From an uncultured Prevotellaceae bacterium (GTDB lineage Bacteria; Bacteroidota; Bacteroidia; Bacteroidales; Bacteroidaceae): a stretch of 64,000 nt of DNA. Under the pieces are notes generated by a model. It worked only from the letters and a program-made list of their open reading frames with translations. It did no database searches and was not told the origin of the DNA. This document shows positions 45,113-55,059 of the stretch, in pieces; the first letter of the stretch is position 1; each line of letters begins with the position of its first letter. The DNA lies in contig ONDA01000009.1 of NCBI GenBank assembly GCA_900316475.1, positions 42,970 to 106,969 of the forward strand, written 5' to 3'. Made by a program: the position numbers and the translations under genes.

Positions 45113-48014
45113 TTAGAACGACAGGTCGAGACCTACGATAAATGACTTAGAGACAGGATAGATACCATAGCCCATACCGTCGACGCCACGCTCGGGATCC
45201 CAGAAGTTCACGTCGTGGAAGGTATAGACGTTCAGACCGCTGGCATAGATGCGGGTAGACTTCAGGCCCACCTTGTTGAGCAGGGTGTTAGGCAACTGGT
45301 ATGACAGCGTGATATCCTTGATACGGAAGTAGTCGCCCTTCTCAATGAAGCGGTTTGAAGAGAAGCTGTATGAGTTAGTAGCATTACCGGCAATAGGCTT
45401 GGGGTTCACGCCCGTGTCGCCCGGCTTCTTCCAATAGTCGAGAGCGTGCTTCTGCTGGTTCATCGACATCTGGTTACCGTCAGAGGTCAGGTAGCGGTTC
45501 TCGATGATCATCACCTTGTTGCCACCCTTGAACTCACCGACGATGCTCAGCTGAAGACCCTTCCAGCTCACGGTCGTGTTCACACCACCCGTGTAGGTAG
45601 GTTCGGGGCTACCGCTCTTCACCTCGGCAGCAGCATTGTAGTCGTTGGTCAGCTCGCCGTTCTTGTCGCGCCAGAGAGCCTCACCGTTGACGGGGTTCAC
45701 GCCGGCATAGTCCTTCAGCCAGAAGGTGAGCATCGACTCGCCCACGATGTGCTTCAGACGGCTCTCAGCGTCGCCATCCTCCGTGTAGTAGGTCATCATC
45801 TCGTCGCCGGCCAGCTCGAGGATCTTCGTCTTGTTGTGAGCAATGTTGAAGCCGGCCGTCCACTTCCAATCGTTCTTGTCGATAATGTCAGCGTCGAACT
45901 GGAACTCAACACCCGTGTTACGCATAGAACCGACGTTCACGGTAGCGGTGTTAAAGCCAGAAGTAGAAGACTGAGCCTTGTCGAGCAGCATGTCCTCGGT
46001 CTTACGCGAGTAGACATCGATGCTACCCGAGAAGCGCTTCAGGAAGCGGAAGTCGAGACCGATGTTCCAGGCGTAGTTCTTCTCCCACGACAGGTCGGGG
46101 TTGGCGGGCGTCGAGGGACGCAGGCCGGTCAGACCGTTGTAGACACTGGTGCTGTAAGTACCGTACTGCTGGTAGTCGGCAATGTTATCGTTACCGTTGA
46201 CACCGTAGCTGGCGCGCAACTTACCCATGTCGAGCCAGCTCACATCCTTCATGAAGGCCTCGTTGTGGATGTTCCAGCTGGCACCTACCGACCAGAACGT
46301 ACCCCAGCGCTTGTTCTCACCGAAACGCGACGAACCGTCGGTACGGATACTGGCCTGCAGGTAGTAGCGTGAGTCGAAGTTGTAGTCGAGGATGCCGAAG
46401 TATGACAGCATCGTGCGGTTCATATCGTAGTCTTCAACAGGATGGTTCGACGAGTCGCCAGAACGCAGGTAGGGAATCTGCGGGTTCAGGTTCTCGGCCA
46501 TAGCGTACAGATACTGATAGTGGTAGTGGTTGGCCTCCTGACCGAGCAGGACGCGGAGGTTATGCTTCTCGAAATAGGTGTCTTCCCACGTTGCGGTATT
46601 CGAGGTCGTCAGATTGCGGCGCTGGCTGTCAATCATCTGCAGTTCGGGGTAGCCCGTAGCGTTGTTGTGGGCTTCCTTCGACCAGTAGCGGCGGCTCTCG
46701 ACGAACTTGAGCTCAGCGGCATTGGTAGTCTTCAGTGTCAGCTGCTTGATGGGCTTCCACTCCAGGTAGAAGTTAGCATTGACGAAGTAGGTCTTCTGCC
46801 ACTGGTCGTCGTAGGCTGCCGTGGCACGGGGGTTCGAGTTAGAGTTCTCGGGAATGTTCGAGTTGAAGTTACCCTTTTCATCCATTGCAGGCGTCCAAGG
46901 CAGGATGGTCATACCGGCGAAGGCAGGGTTAGAATAGTAGAGCGACTGCATCGGCACGTCGTTGGCCTCGGTGTAGCCCAGGTTGACGCGGGTGCCGGTC
47001 TTCAGGTTCGAGAGTATCTCGTGGTCTACGTTGATACGACCCTGCATACGCTCGAAGTCGACACCGTAGTAGATACCGTCGGTCTTGTGATACGACAGTG
47101 AGTTGTAGTACTTGGTCTTGGCAGAGCCACCCGACATGGTAATCTCATACTCCTGGGTCTTGCCCTGACGGGTGAAGTGGTCCATCCAGTTGGTCTGAGG
47201 ACGGGTCAGCAGCTCGTAGGGACGATAGTAAGAAGCACCGGCTGTGGGATCGTCAGGATTCTTACCGGCATTTCTGATAGCGTCGCGCTGATACTCCAGC
47301 AGTTCCTGTCCGGTCATCACGCCGAAGTCATTGTCATTAGCCAGCGACGACACACCGTACTTGGCACGCACGGTGAACACCGACTTGCCCTCCTTACCGC
47401 TCTTGGTGGTAATCAGGATGACACCGTTAGCAGCACGCGAACCGTAGACAGAAGCTGCGGCAGCATCCTTCAGCACGGTGATTGACTCGATATCGTCGGG
47501 GTTGATGGTGGCAATAGGGTTCGACGTGTTCGTCATCTCAGCATCGTTACCGCTCATGATGGGAATACCGTCAACCACATACAGAGGGTCGTTACCGGCA
47601 TTGATAGAGCTGTTACCGCGGATACGGATGCTTGACATAGAACCCGGCTGGCCAGACTGCTGGGTGATGGTAACACCGGCCAGTTTACCACCGAGCATCT
47701 TGTCGAGCGAAGTGGCAGGAATATCGGCAATCTCGTTACCAGAGACGGTCGTGATAGAACCCGTCTTAGCCTCGCGGCGCTGCGTACCATAACCAACGAC
47801 AATCACATCGTCGAGGGCTTTGGCATCCTGCTTCAGGAACACGCGCATACCGTTCTTGGCGGCAACCGTCTTCGACTCATAGCCTAAGTATGACACTGTA
47901 ATCTGTGTCTTACCTTGAGGCTTGTGAGAGTACCGTTCCGTTGACTTTTGTCTGGGCAACAGCTACTATACAGAGCAGCATTGTTGCCATTAACATCGTT
48001 AGTCTTTTTTTCAT
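45113..48014 (-). pseudogene. SusC/RagA TonB-dependent transporter, left locus, frame-broken near N-terminus
   Basis: SusC proteins import bound ligands across the outer membrane using TonB energy. The gene starts at ATG 48014 with a signal peptide (MKKRLTMLMATMLLCIVAVA) but meets a stop after about 34 codons. Compared with the divergent copy at 50224, 95 bases are missing at 47920/47921, removing the first part of the carboxypeptidase-like domain and shifting the frame. Downstream the frame is intact to 45113: GKTQITVSYLGYES, the plug start LDDVIVVGYGTQRRE, NDPLYVVDGIPIM and the full barrel ending in Phe (GLDLSF). It is either a broken gene, a reversible state or an assembly error. Confidence 0.85.
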
Positions 48015-48102
48015 AATTCTCTCTCGTTTTTTGGTTTATAATATATTAATGTTTCGTCTCGCGCGTGTACCTTAATAATATAGACACCTCGGCGCACGAG
48101 GT
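47873..48102 (-). repeat. Left inverted repeat of the susC switch region
   Basis: The minus strand matches the plus strand at 50116-50460 over the leader hairpin (CCTCGTGCGCCGAGG), the stretch acattaatatattataaacc, the start codon, signal peptide codons and a final identical 48-bp block (47873-47920). A few substitutions and the 95-base gap are the main differences. Similarity stops sharply at both ends. Confidence 0.88.
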
Positions 48103-48129
48103 AGAGTGGTTTCACGCCAATTCAGTTTG

Positions 48130-48161
48130 CAAAGATAATATATAAAAATTAAAAAAACGAA
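48130..48161 (-). promoter_or_regulatory. Promoter of the left susC operon
   Basis: The minus-strand -7 box TATCTTTG (48130-48137) lies 116 bases before the left susC start. The -33 position holds TTCG (48158-48161), a weak match. It lies just inside the inverted repeats. No equivalent box is visible upstream of the right susC. Confidence 0.65.
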
Positions 48162-48285
48162 TAAAATTATAAAAAAATCACATTATTGTCCTTCTTTTTG
48201 ACATTTTGCGCCGATTTTACGTTTCCAATCCCAGCTTTCAGAAGCAGACCATTCATATATGATGTGCCAACTTATTCACCTTGCC

Positions 48286-48667
48286 TAATCTCTTAAAACT
48301 TCTGTGGTGACACCTGACGCACCTGACACTTAATCCGTTGATTATCAACATCTAATTCTTAAACGTTGGTCGCACCAAAGGTCGCACCAAAGGCCGCACC
48401 ACTCCCCCTCTCCTTTACCAACAACCGTGAAACATTTCTAAACGGCCGTTATTTTTTTACGAGAGGCTTATATTTTTTTACGAGACGCCCATTTTTTTTC
48501 AAGCACGATTGTGAAACATTTCCCGGTCTTCCTTCTTCTGGAATAAACTTAGGTGCTACCTCAGGTGTCAGCTCAGGTGCGACTTCCATCCAGAAAGAAC
48601 AACACTGATAATCAGCAAGTTAAGTGTCAGGTGCGCCAGGTGTCACCACAGAAGTTTTAAGAGATTA
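48286..48667. repeat. Nested palindromic noncoding element, copy 2
   Basis: Outer arms of 48 bp (48286-48333 and 48620-48667) are inverted copies with one mismatch. Moving inward there is tgattatca and its complement. Next come 12-bp ggtcgcaccaaa-type repeats on the left (about 48368-48405) and aggtgc-type complements on the right (about 48550-48590). Five 21-bp units sit in the centre (about 48425-48530), the outer two carrying gtgaaacattt. Same plan as 18536-18929. No coding frame looks genuine. The rest of 48180-49020 holds only an orphan promoter and no convincing gene. Confidence 0.85.
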
Positions 48668-48770
48668 AATGTACCCCTACGCTGAACTATAGGATTTCAG
48701 CTATGACCGGTGAACTGCATTGACTATCAGCAAGTTCGTGTTTTAGGATTCTTCTGCCCCACCCCGACGT

Positions 48771-48802
48771 CTTGTGCCGGTCGTCATAAATGCGTAACTT
48801 TG
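48771..48802 (+). promoter_or_regulatory. Orphan rightward promoter facing the recombinase gene's 3' end
   Basis: CTTG (48771-48774) and TAACTTTG (48795-48802), 20 bases apart. No plausible coding region follows within 200 bases, and the transcript would run antisense into the recombinase gene. Confidence 0.55.
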
Positions 48803-49020
48803 CAGGCGCAATTCGGACAGATCGAGTCGTCGCGTTAAACCTTATAAGAGGTTCTTCTGTGCACCGTCTGTCCCACACCGTCACCGCACAAACTGCCAGA
48901 CGCGTCTGCCTCGTTTCACTTGGCGCCGCTGGTACGAAGAGTGACAAACTACTTTATCAACAAGCCCCCAAACGCGGGCAAAGCGATCTTTGACTTACGG
49001 GAAATCATGCAAGTACGATT

Positions 49021-49998
49021 TCAAACCAGTTGCACAATACGACTGTTGGCCTCCATCAGGCGGTGGTCGTTTATCTCGCGAAGGTAAGTCAGCGTAGTCT
49101 GCGGGCTACTGTGGCCCAGTGCCTTCGATATGACGGGCAGCTCAACACAGTTGTGGTAGGCGGTGGTAGCCCATGTGTGGCGAGTGGTGTAGCTCGTCAG
49201 CGTCTCCGACACGCCTGCCCGCCGGGCCAGTCTTTTCAGGGCGCGGTTATACCAGTTGAGCTTCGTCAGGTACTCGTTATACGCTGTCTGTGGGGCGGTG
49301 CTGCTAAGCAGTGGGAACACGTAATCGGAGGTATTGTTCTGGTACCTACCTATGATGTCTCTCATACAAGGCAGCAGCGGCACGGTGACACGTGTGCCCG
49401 TTTTGCGGCGGTAGTAGACGATCTGGTCACCGTTTACCTGCTGTCGACGAAGGAAAGCCACGTCGACGAAGGGCATGCCGAGGGCGTAGAAGCAGAATAG
49501 AAAGATGTCGCGTGCCAGCGACAGTGACGACCGTTCCTTCAGCTGCAGGTTCTTCACCTTGCTGACGGTTTCTCTGTCAACAGACCGCTTGTCGGTAGCA
49601 GCACGTCCAGTATAGACGTTGGAAAAAGAGGCAAGCACTTCCTCTCGCGGCAACAACTTCGACAAGATGGTTCGCAACGAGCGCATATAACAGGAGGTAG
49701 TGTTAGGGCATATCCCGCCGTCGCGCAGCCATCGCTCATAACGCTGGAGTAGCGTCGCATTAATATCACACAGGCGCAGGCCATTGCCAGCGAAACTGCG
49801 TAGTGAACGCAATGCGGTCAGGTAGTTGTTGCGCGTAGAGTCGCTGACGCTGCTGCCCAGTTCGTTAACCTTTGCCAAGAAAGCCTCGTAGAACAAGGGT
49901 ACATCTGCTGGTTTTCTTGCAGACTGTGCAGGTGTCAGGGACTTTGTCTGGCGGACGATATGAACTCGGAAGTAGAAGTGGACACTGATTTTTATCAT
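49021..49998 (-). CDS. Tyrosine site-specific recombinase
   Basis: Integrase/invertase of the phage-integrase family, 325 residues from the first ATG (49998). The N-terminal SAM-like domain includes NNYLTALRSLRSFAG and PNTTSCYMRSLRTIL. The catalytic half shows LARDIFLFCFYALGMPFVDV, YYRRKTGTRVTVPL (the Lys beta-hairpin), TSYTTRHTWATTAY (Arg box), SKALGHSSPQTTLTYL (His and nucleophile Tyr). The position where the first catalytic Arg is expected reads ALGM, so activity is uncertain. It lies between two divergent susC genes, inside their inverted repeats, typical of Bacteroidota DNA invertases. Confidence 0.92.
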   Translation of the reverse strand: MIKISVHFYFRVHIVRQTKSLTPAQSARKPADVPLFYEAFLAKVNELGSSVSDSTRNNYLTALRSLRSFAGNGLRLCDINATLLQRYERWLRDGGICPNTTSCYMRSLRTILSKLLPREEVLASFSNVYTGRAATDKRSVDRETVSKVKNLQLKERSSLSLARDIFLFCFYALGMPFVDVAFLRRQQVNGDQIVYYRRKTGTRVTVPLLPCMRDIIGRYQNNTSDYVFPLLSSTAPQTAYNEYLTKLNWYNRALKRLARRAGVSETLTSYTTRHTWATTAYHNCVELPVISKALGHSSPQTTLTYLREINDHRLMEANSRIVQLV

Positions 49999-50115
49999 AG
50001 TCGTAAGTGTTTTTTGATGAATACGCACATTTGTATAACGGCTTTCGTGAACTTTTATTGATGACAGCCTTATTAAATATGCATAATTTATGGTTTAACA
50101 CAGTATTAATCGCCC

Positions 50116-50460
50116 ACCTCGTGCGCCGAGGCGTACATATTATATCGAGGCGTACATATTATATAAGGTACACGCACGAAACGAAACATTAATATATTAT
50201 AAACCAAAAAACGAGAGAGAATTATGAAAAAAAGACTAACGATGTTAATGGCAACGATGCTGCTCTGTGTAGTGGCTGTTGCCCAGACAAAAGTCAGCGG
50301 AACAGTACTCTCACAAGAGGACGGCCAGCCGATTATTGGGGCTGCCGTTCGCGTTGAGGGTGCCAAGACCGGTATGTTGACTGATGTTAACGGCCGTTTC
50401 TCTGTGACGTTGCCTCAAGGTAAGACACAGATTACAGTGTCATACTTAGGCTATGAGTCG
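50116..50460 (+). repeat. Right inverted repeat of the susC switch region
   Basis: Inverted partner of 47873-48102. It includes a 19-bp unit (cgaggcgtacatattatat) duplicated exactly in tandem at 50127-50164, where the left copy has one unit. The final 48 bases (50413-50460) are identical to 47873-47920 on the other strand. Confidence 0.88.
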
Positions 50461-53369
50461 CCTTCACCGGCTCAGCCGCACAGATTGACTCGAAGACCAT
50501 CGAGACACACGTTGCCACCAACGTGACATCGGCACTGGCAGGTACCACACCTGGCGTGCAGATTATCCAATCGAGCGGCGACCCCGCATCCAACGCCCCC
50601 ACTATCCGCATCCGTGGCGTAGGCTCGCTCTATGCATCGAAGGACCCGCTCTACGTGGTCGACGGTATGCCTTATGACGGACCCATCAACGCCATCAACC
50701 CGCAGGACGTGGAGTCGATGACAGTGCTGAAGGACGCATCGGCATCGGCTATCTACGGTGCACGCGGCGCCAACGGCGTGGTACTTATCACCACCAAGAA
50801 AGGACGCGACCAGGACGCCGAGGTACGTTTCGACGCGAAGTGGGGTTCCAACAGCCGACTCATTCCGCAGTATGACGTCATTACTGATCCGGGACAGTAC
50901 TATGAGTTAACCTACCAAAAGCTGTACAACTCGCAGATTTATGCTGGCAAGTCGGCCGCCGAGGCATACGCATTTGCCGACGCCAATCTGCTCAACGCGA
51001 AGAACGGCGGTCTGGGCTATCAGGTTTACACTGTTCCCGAAGGTGAGAAGCTCATAGGTTCGAACTTTAAGCTCAACCCCAACGCCACCCTGGGTTACAG
51101 CGACGGCGAATACTACTACACACCTGACGACTGGTATGACGAGACCTTCCACAACTCGTTCCGTCAGGAGTACAATGCTTCATTCAGCGGCGTTACCGAT
51201 CGTCTGAACTACTATGCCAGCGTAGGCTATCTGAACGACGGCGGCGTGGTGAACAACTCGGGCATAGAGCGCTACAGCGCCCGTCTGAACGTCGACTACC
51301 AGGTGAAGAAGTGGTTGAAAGTGGGTACCAATATGAGCTACACTCACGTAGACTCCGAGACACCTTCCTACAGTGACACATGGGGTTCGAGCGGCAACGT
51401 GTTCTACATTTCCAACAACATGGCTCCGATTTATCCTCTCTATGTACGCAACGCCGACGGCACCATTAAGCACGATGCCAACGGTCTGACCGTCTATGAT
51501 GCCAACCAGACGAACTTCAAGCGTCCGAGCGTGGTGGGTAACGCCATCCGCGACAACGAGCTGAACTCTCGCCAGGACTATCGCGACCACTACAATGGCA
51601 AGTTCTCTGCCATCATCACCCCCATCGAGGGACTGACACTGAGCGCCAACCTGTCGGTGTCGGCTCGCAACCGCCGTTACAACGAGCTCTCCAGCACCTT
51701 TGGCTCGGCCAGCAATGTCGACGGCATTGCTTACGTCTACAGCACACGTGCATTTGCCGTTACCAACCAGTACCTGGCAAACTACAAGACCAGCTTCCTC
51801 GACAACCAACATCACATCGAAGTACTCGCCGGTTACGAGCAGTACAAGTATAAATTTCAGGAACTATCGGGACAGAACGACCACCTCTACGACCCCTACA
51901 TAGCCGAACTCGGCAACGCCGTGGGTACTGAGAACAAAGACCCCTACTCAGCTGTTGACAACTACATGACCGAGGGTTTCCTGGGCCGTGTGCTCTATGA
52001 CTATCAGGAGAAGTATTTCGTCAACGGTTCTATCCGTCGCGACGCTTCGAGCCGCTTCGCTCCCGGCCACCGTTGGGGTACCTTCGGTAGCGTAGGTGCT
52101 GCGTGGGAAATCAAGAAGGAGAAGTTCATGGACAGCGTCAAGTGGCTCGACATGCTGAAGTTCAAGGTGAGCTACGGCGTGCAGGGTAACGACAACATCC
52201 TCGACCCTAACGGCAACGACCAGTACTATCCGTACATCACTCAGTATAAGCCCTCATGGAGCCCTACAGCCGGCTACAGTCTGCAGATGACATGGAAGGG
52301 CAACGAGGAGCTGACATGGGAGAGTTCTCATTCGTTCAACATCGGTTTCGACTTCGCAGCATTGAATAACCGCCTGAGCGGTAGCATCGAGTACTTCTCG
52401 CGCAAGACCAGCGACATGCTCTACTTCAAGGATGTGCCCCTGTCGTCGGGTAACGTGACCGGCTTCGTGCCTACCAACATCGGTTCGATGACCAACAAGG
52501 GTATTGAGGTGAACCTCGAGGGCATCGTCTTCAAGAACAGCGACATTGAGGTGGCTCTGAACGCCAACCTGACCCACTACAAGAACGAGATTACCGAACT
52601 CGACCCCTCCGTGGAAGAGGAAGGTATCAAGGGTGGCTCAAGTATCCTCAAGATTGGCGGCTCCATCTACGACGCCTATATGCGCCGCTACGCCGGTGTT
52701 GACCCCAAGACCGGTAAGGGTCTCTACTATTACAAGGAGTATGAGACAAATGCAGACGGCACACCTAAACGTGACGCCAACGGCAAGATAATCTACACTG
52801 GTCGCGACTTGACCACCGACGTCTTCTCGGACGCCGACCAGTATGAGTTAGGCACTATTCTGCCCGACGTCAACGGTGGCTTCGGCCTCACGGCTCGTGG
52901 CTACGGCTTTGACCTCAGCGCACAGTTCAGCTACCAGCTCGGTGGTAAGGTCTACGACGCTCAGTACCAGGCTCTAATGCACACACAGAACAACATCGGC
53001 AGCGCTTGGCATAAGGATGCCCTCGACGCATGGTCGCCCACCAATCAGGGTAGCGATATCCCCCGTCTCGACGGTGACACCCAAGTGGGTCAGACTTCGG
53101 TTGACCGCTTCCTGATTAGTTCCAACTACCTCAGCGTGAACAACGTACAGCTGGGATACACCTTCCCCAAGAAGCTCATCGCCCCGCTGACGCTGACATC
53201 GCTGCGCCTCTATGTATCGGGTGAAAACCTGGCCGTATGGTCGAAGCGCAAGGGTCTTGACCCCCGCCACTCGATGACCGTCGGTGGTTACACTTCGGGT
53301 ATGGGTATGGCCACAACACATTACTCGGCCATGCGCACCATTACGGCAGGTCTGTCCGTCACATTCTAA
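50224..53369 (+). pseudogene. SusC/RagA TonB-dependent transporter, right locus, frame-broken near N-terminus
   Basis: It starts at ATG 50224 with the same signal peptide as the left copy and a complete carboxypeptidase-like domain (GTVLSQEDGQPIIGAAVRVE to SYLGYES). The reading frame then shifts at 50460/50461: the plug resumes in another frame as FTGSAAQIDSKTIE. The linker that should contain the VVVGYGT segment is missing, so about 30 codons are lost. The rest is intact to 53369 (KDPLYVVDGMPYD, full barrel, ending GLSVTF). Without repair no signal-bearing full-length protein forms. It is followed by a susD gene in the same direction. Confidence 0.85.
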
Positions 53370-53401
53370 TCAAGTGTAGAAACGTTAAAAAGATAGAAAA
53401 T

Positions 53402-55027
53402 ATGAAACTATATAAAATATCATTCTTTGCTTTGGCTGGTCTAATGACGCTCGCCTCGTGTAACGACATCGACGAGATGGAGCCGGCCAGCAACGCCCTG
53501 ACCGAAGACCAGGTAAAGCAGACGAAGGAGATGATTTCCGCCCGTGCGGAGGCCTCTTTCTCCTCCATGTTCAACATGATGGGACTGCCCAATGGCGTGT
53601 TCAACCGTACAAGCTACCGTGCTGACGACTTCGGATTCATCATGCAGCACATCTCGTGCGATGCCGAGGGTCCCGACTATCTCTACGACGACAGTGGCTA
53701 CAACTGGTTCTCAGTATGCGGTGAGTACTCCTCGCGTAACGCCAACTACGCTAACCCATACATCCGCTACTGTGCCCCCTACAACCAGATTAAGATGGCC
53801 AACGACATCATCAAGGACACCAAGGCAGCCACTGACAGTGTCAGCAAAAACATGCTGGCTCAGGCTCACGCCATCCGTGCCTTCGATTATCTGGAGTTGG
53901 TGCAATACTTTCAATTCAACTACCAGATTGCCAAGGACAAGCCCGCAGTACCCATCGTCACAGAGGAGACACCCGACGAGCAGTTTACCAACAACCCGCG
54001 TGCTACCGTGGAAGAGGTGTTCAAACTCATTATGGAAGACCTCAACTTCGCCGTTGCCAACCTGAACAACAGCCGCGCCAATAAGACCCGCATCAACCAG
54101 CAGGTGGCCTACGGTCTGCGTGCACGCGCCAACCTCATTATGGGGAAGTGGGCCGATGCTGCTGCCGATGCCGACAAGGCCATGGAGGGCTATACGCCCG
54201 CCGAGATCACGGGTCCTGCTTTCGTCGATATTAATGAGCCTAACTGGATCTGGGGTATTGAAATCACGCAGAACATCGCTTTGATTGGCTCGTACGCCAC
54301 TTGTTCCTCATGGCTCAGTTCCTTCAGTGCCGACAGCTACACTGCTGGTGCAGGATGCTATGCCATGATTAACACCTTGCTGTGGGACAAGATACCTGAG
54401 ACCGATGTCCGTAAGGGCTGGTGGGTTGACGAAGACCTGCATTCGCCGCTGTTGGCCAACGAGAGCTGGGGCAGTGCTCAAGGCGACGCCATTTCCACAT
54501 TGGAGATTGACGACGTCAAGATGGCTTTCACACCGTATACCAATGTAAAGTTCGGCATGAAGGATGGTATCGGTTCTGCCAACAACATCAATGACTATCC
54601 CCTGATGCGTGTCGAGGAAATGATTCTCATCAAGGCCGAAGGTTTGGCTAAGAGCGGTCAGGAGACTCAGGCTCGCGCCATCCTTGAGAACTTTGTAAAG
54701 ACTTACCGTGACCCCGCCTACTCATCGTCGGCCAGCGGTCGCACACTGGCAGACGAAATCTGGTATCAGCGCCGTGTTGAGCTGTGGGGCGAAGGCTTCG
54801 CCATGAGTGACATCATGCGTCTGCAGAAACCGCTCGTCCGCTTCCACGACGAAAACTGCAACCAGCCTGCTGCCTTCCGCTTCAATCTGCCTGCCGACGA
54901 TGCTTGGTTGCTGATGCGCTTCTGCGACAGTGAGACCAACACCAATGCCGGCATCATCGACAACACGGGCAGCCATCAGCCTGAGCAGGATCAGTATCCT
55001 AACTTGCGTGACGGTGTGACCGATTAA
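53402..55027 (+). CDS. SusD/RagB family outer membrane lipoprotein, right locus
   Basis: A 541-residue ligand-binding lipoprotein with lipobox (LTLASC context: AGLMTLASC). Landmarks are MLAQAHAIRAFDYLELVQYFQ (about residues 155-175), IVTEETPDEQFTNNPRATVEEVF, LRARANLIMGKWADAAADAD and LMRVEEMILIKAEGLAKSG. The C-terminus has WYQRRVELWGEGFAMSDIMR. It lies 32 bases downstream of the right susC and partners it. Confidence 0.95.
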   Translation: MKLYKISFFALAGLMTLASCNDIDEMEPASNALTEDQVKQTKEMISARAEASFSSMFNMMGLPNGVFNRTSYRADDFGFIMQHISCDAEGPDYLYDDSGYNWFSVCGEYSSRNANYANPYIRYCAPYNQIKMANDIIKDTKAATDSVSKNMLAQAHAIRAFDYLELVQYFQFNYQIAKDKPAVPIVTEETPDEQFTNNPRATVEEVFKLIMEDLNFAVANLNNSRANKTRINQQVAYGLRARANLIMGKWADAAADADKAMEGYTPAEITGPAFVDINEPNWIWGIEITQNIALIGSYATCSSWLSSFSADSYTAGAGCYAMINTLLWDKIPETDVRKGWWVDEDLHSPLLANESWGSAQGDAISTLEIDDVKMAFTPYTNVKFGMKDGIGSANNINDYPLMRVEEMILIKAEGLAKSGQETQARAILENFVKTYRDPAYSSSASGRTLADEIWYQRRVELWGEGFAMSDIMRLQKPLVRFHDENCNQPAAFRFNLPADDAWLLMRFCDSETNTNAGIIDNTGSHQPEQDQYPNLRDGVTD

Positions 55028-55059
55028 TTAATAATCAACAAAAAAAAGACATAAAGATT

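Larger units (their letters stand above)
48103..50115. other. Candidate invertible segment between divergent susC genes
   Basis: These 2013 bases lie between the inner ends of two inverted repeats. They hold the only clear susC promoter (48130-48137, pointing left), a noncoding palindromic element (48286-48667), an orphan rightward promoter (48771-48802) and a tyrosine recombinase gene. Inversion would turn the promoter toward the right susC. Inference from layout; no alternative orientation is visible in one sequence. Confidence 0.6.

Noticed and set aside
48425-48530. Central 21-bp units as a CRISPR array
   Set aside because: No unique spacers between units and no cas genes; units are adjacent and degenerate.
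48790-48993. 67-codon plus-strand frame after the orphan promoter
   Set aside because: The first codons overlap the -7 box, composition is unlike a protein and no family is seen.
49021-49998. Recombinase as integrase of a prophage or conjugative element
   Set aside because: No phage, transfer or replication genes and no tRNA nearby; it sits alone inside inverted repeats shared by two susC genes.
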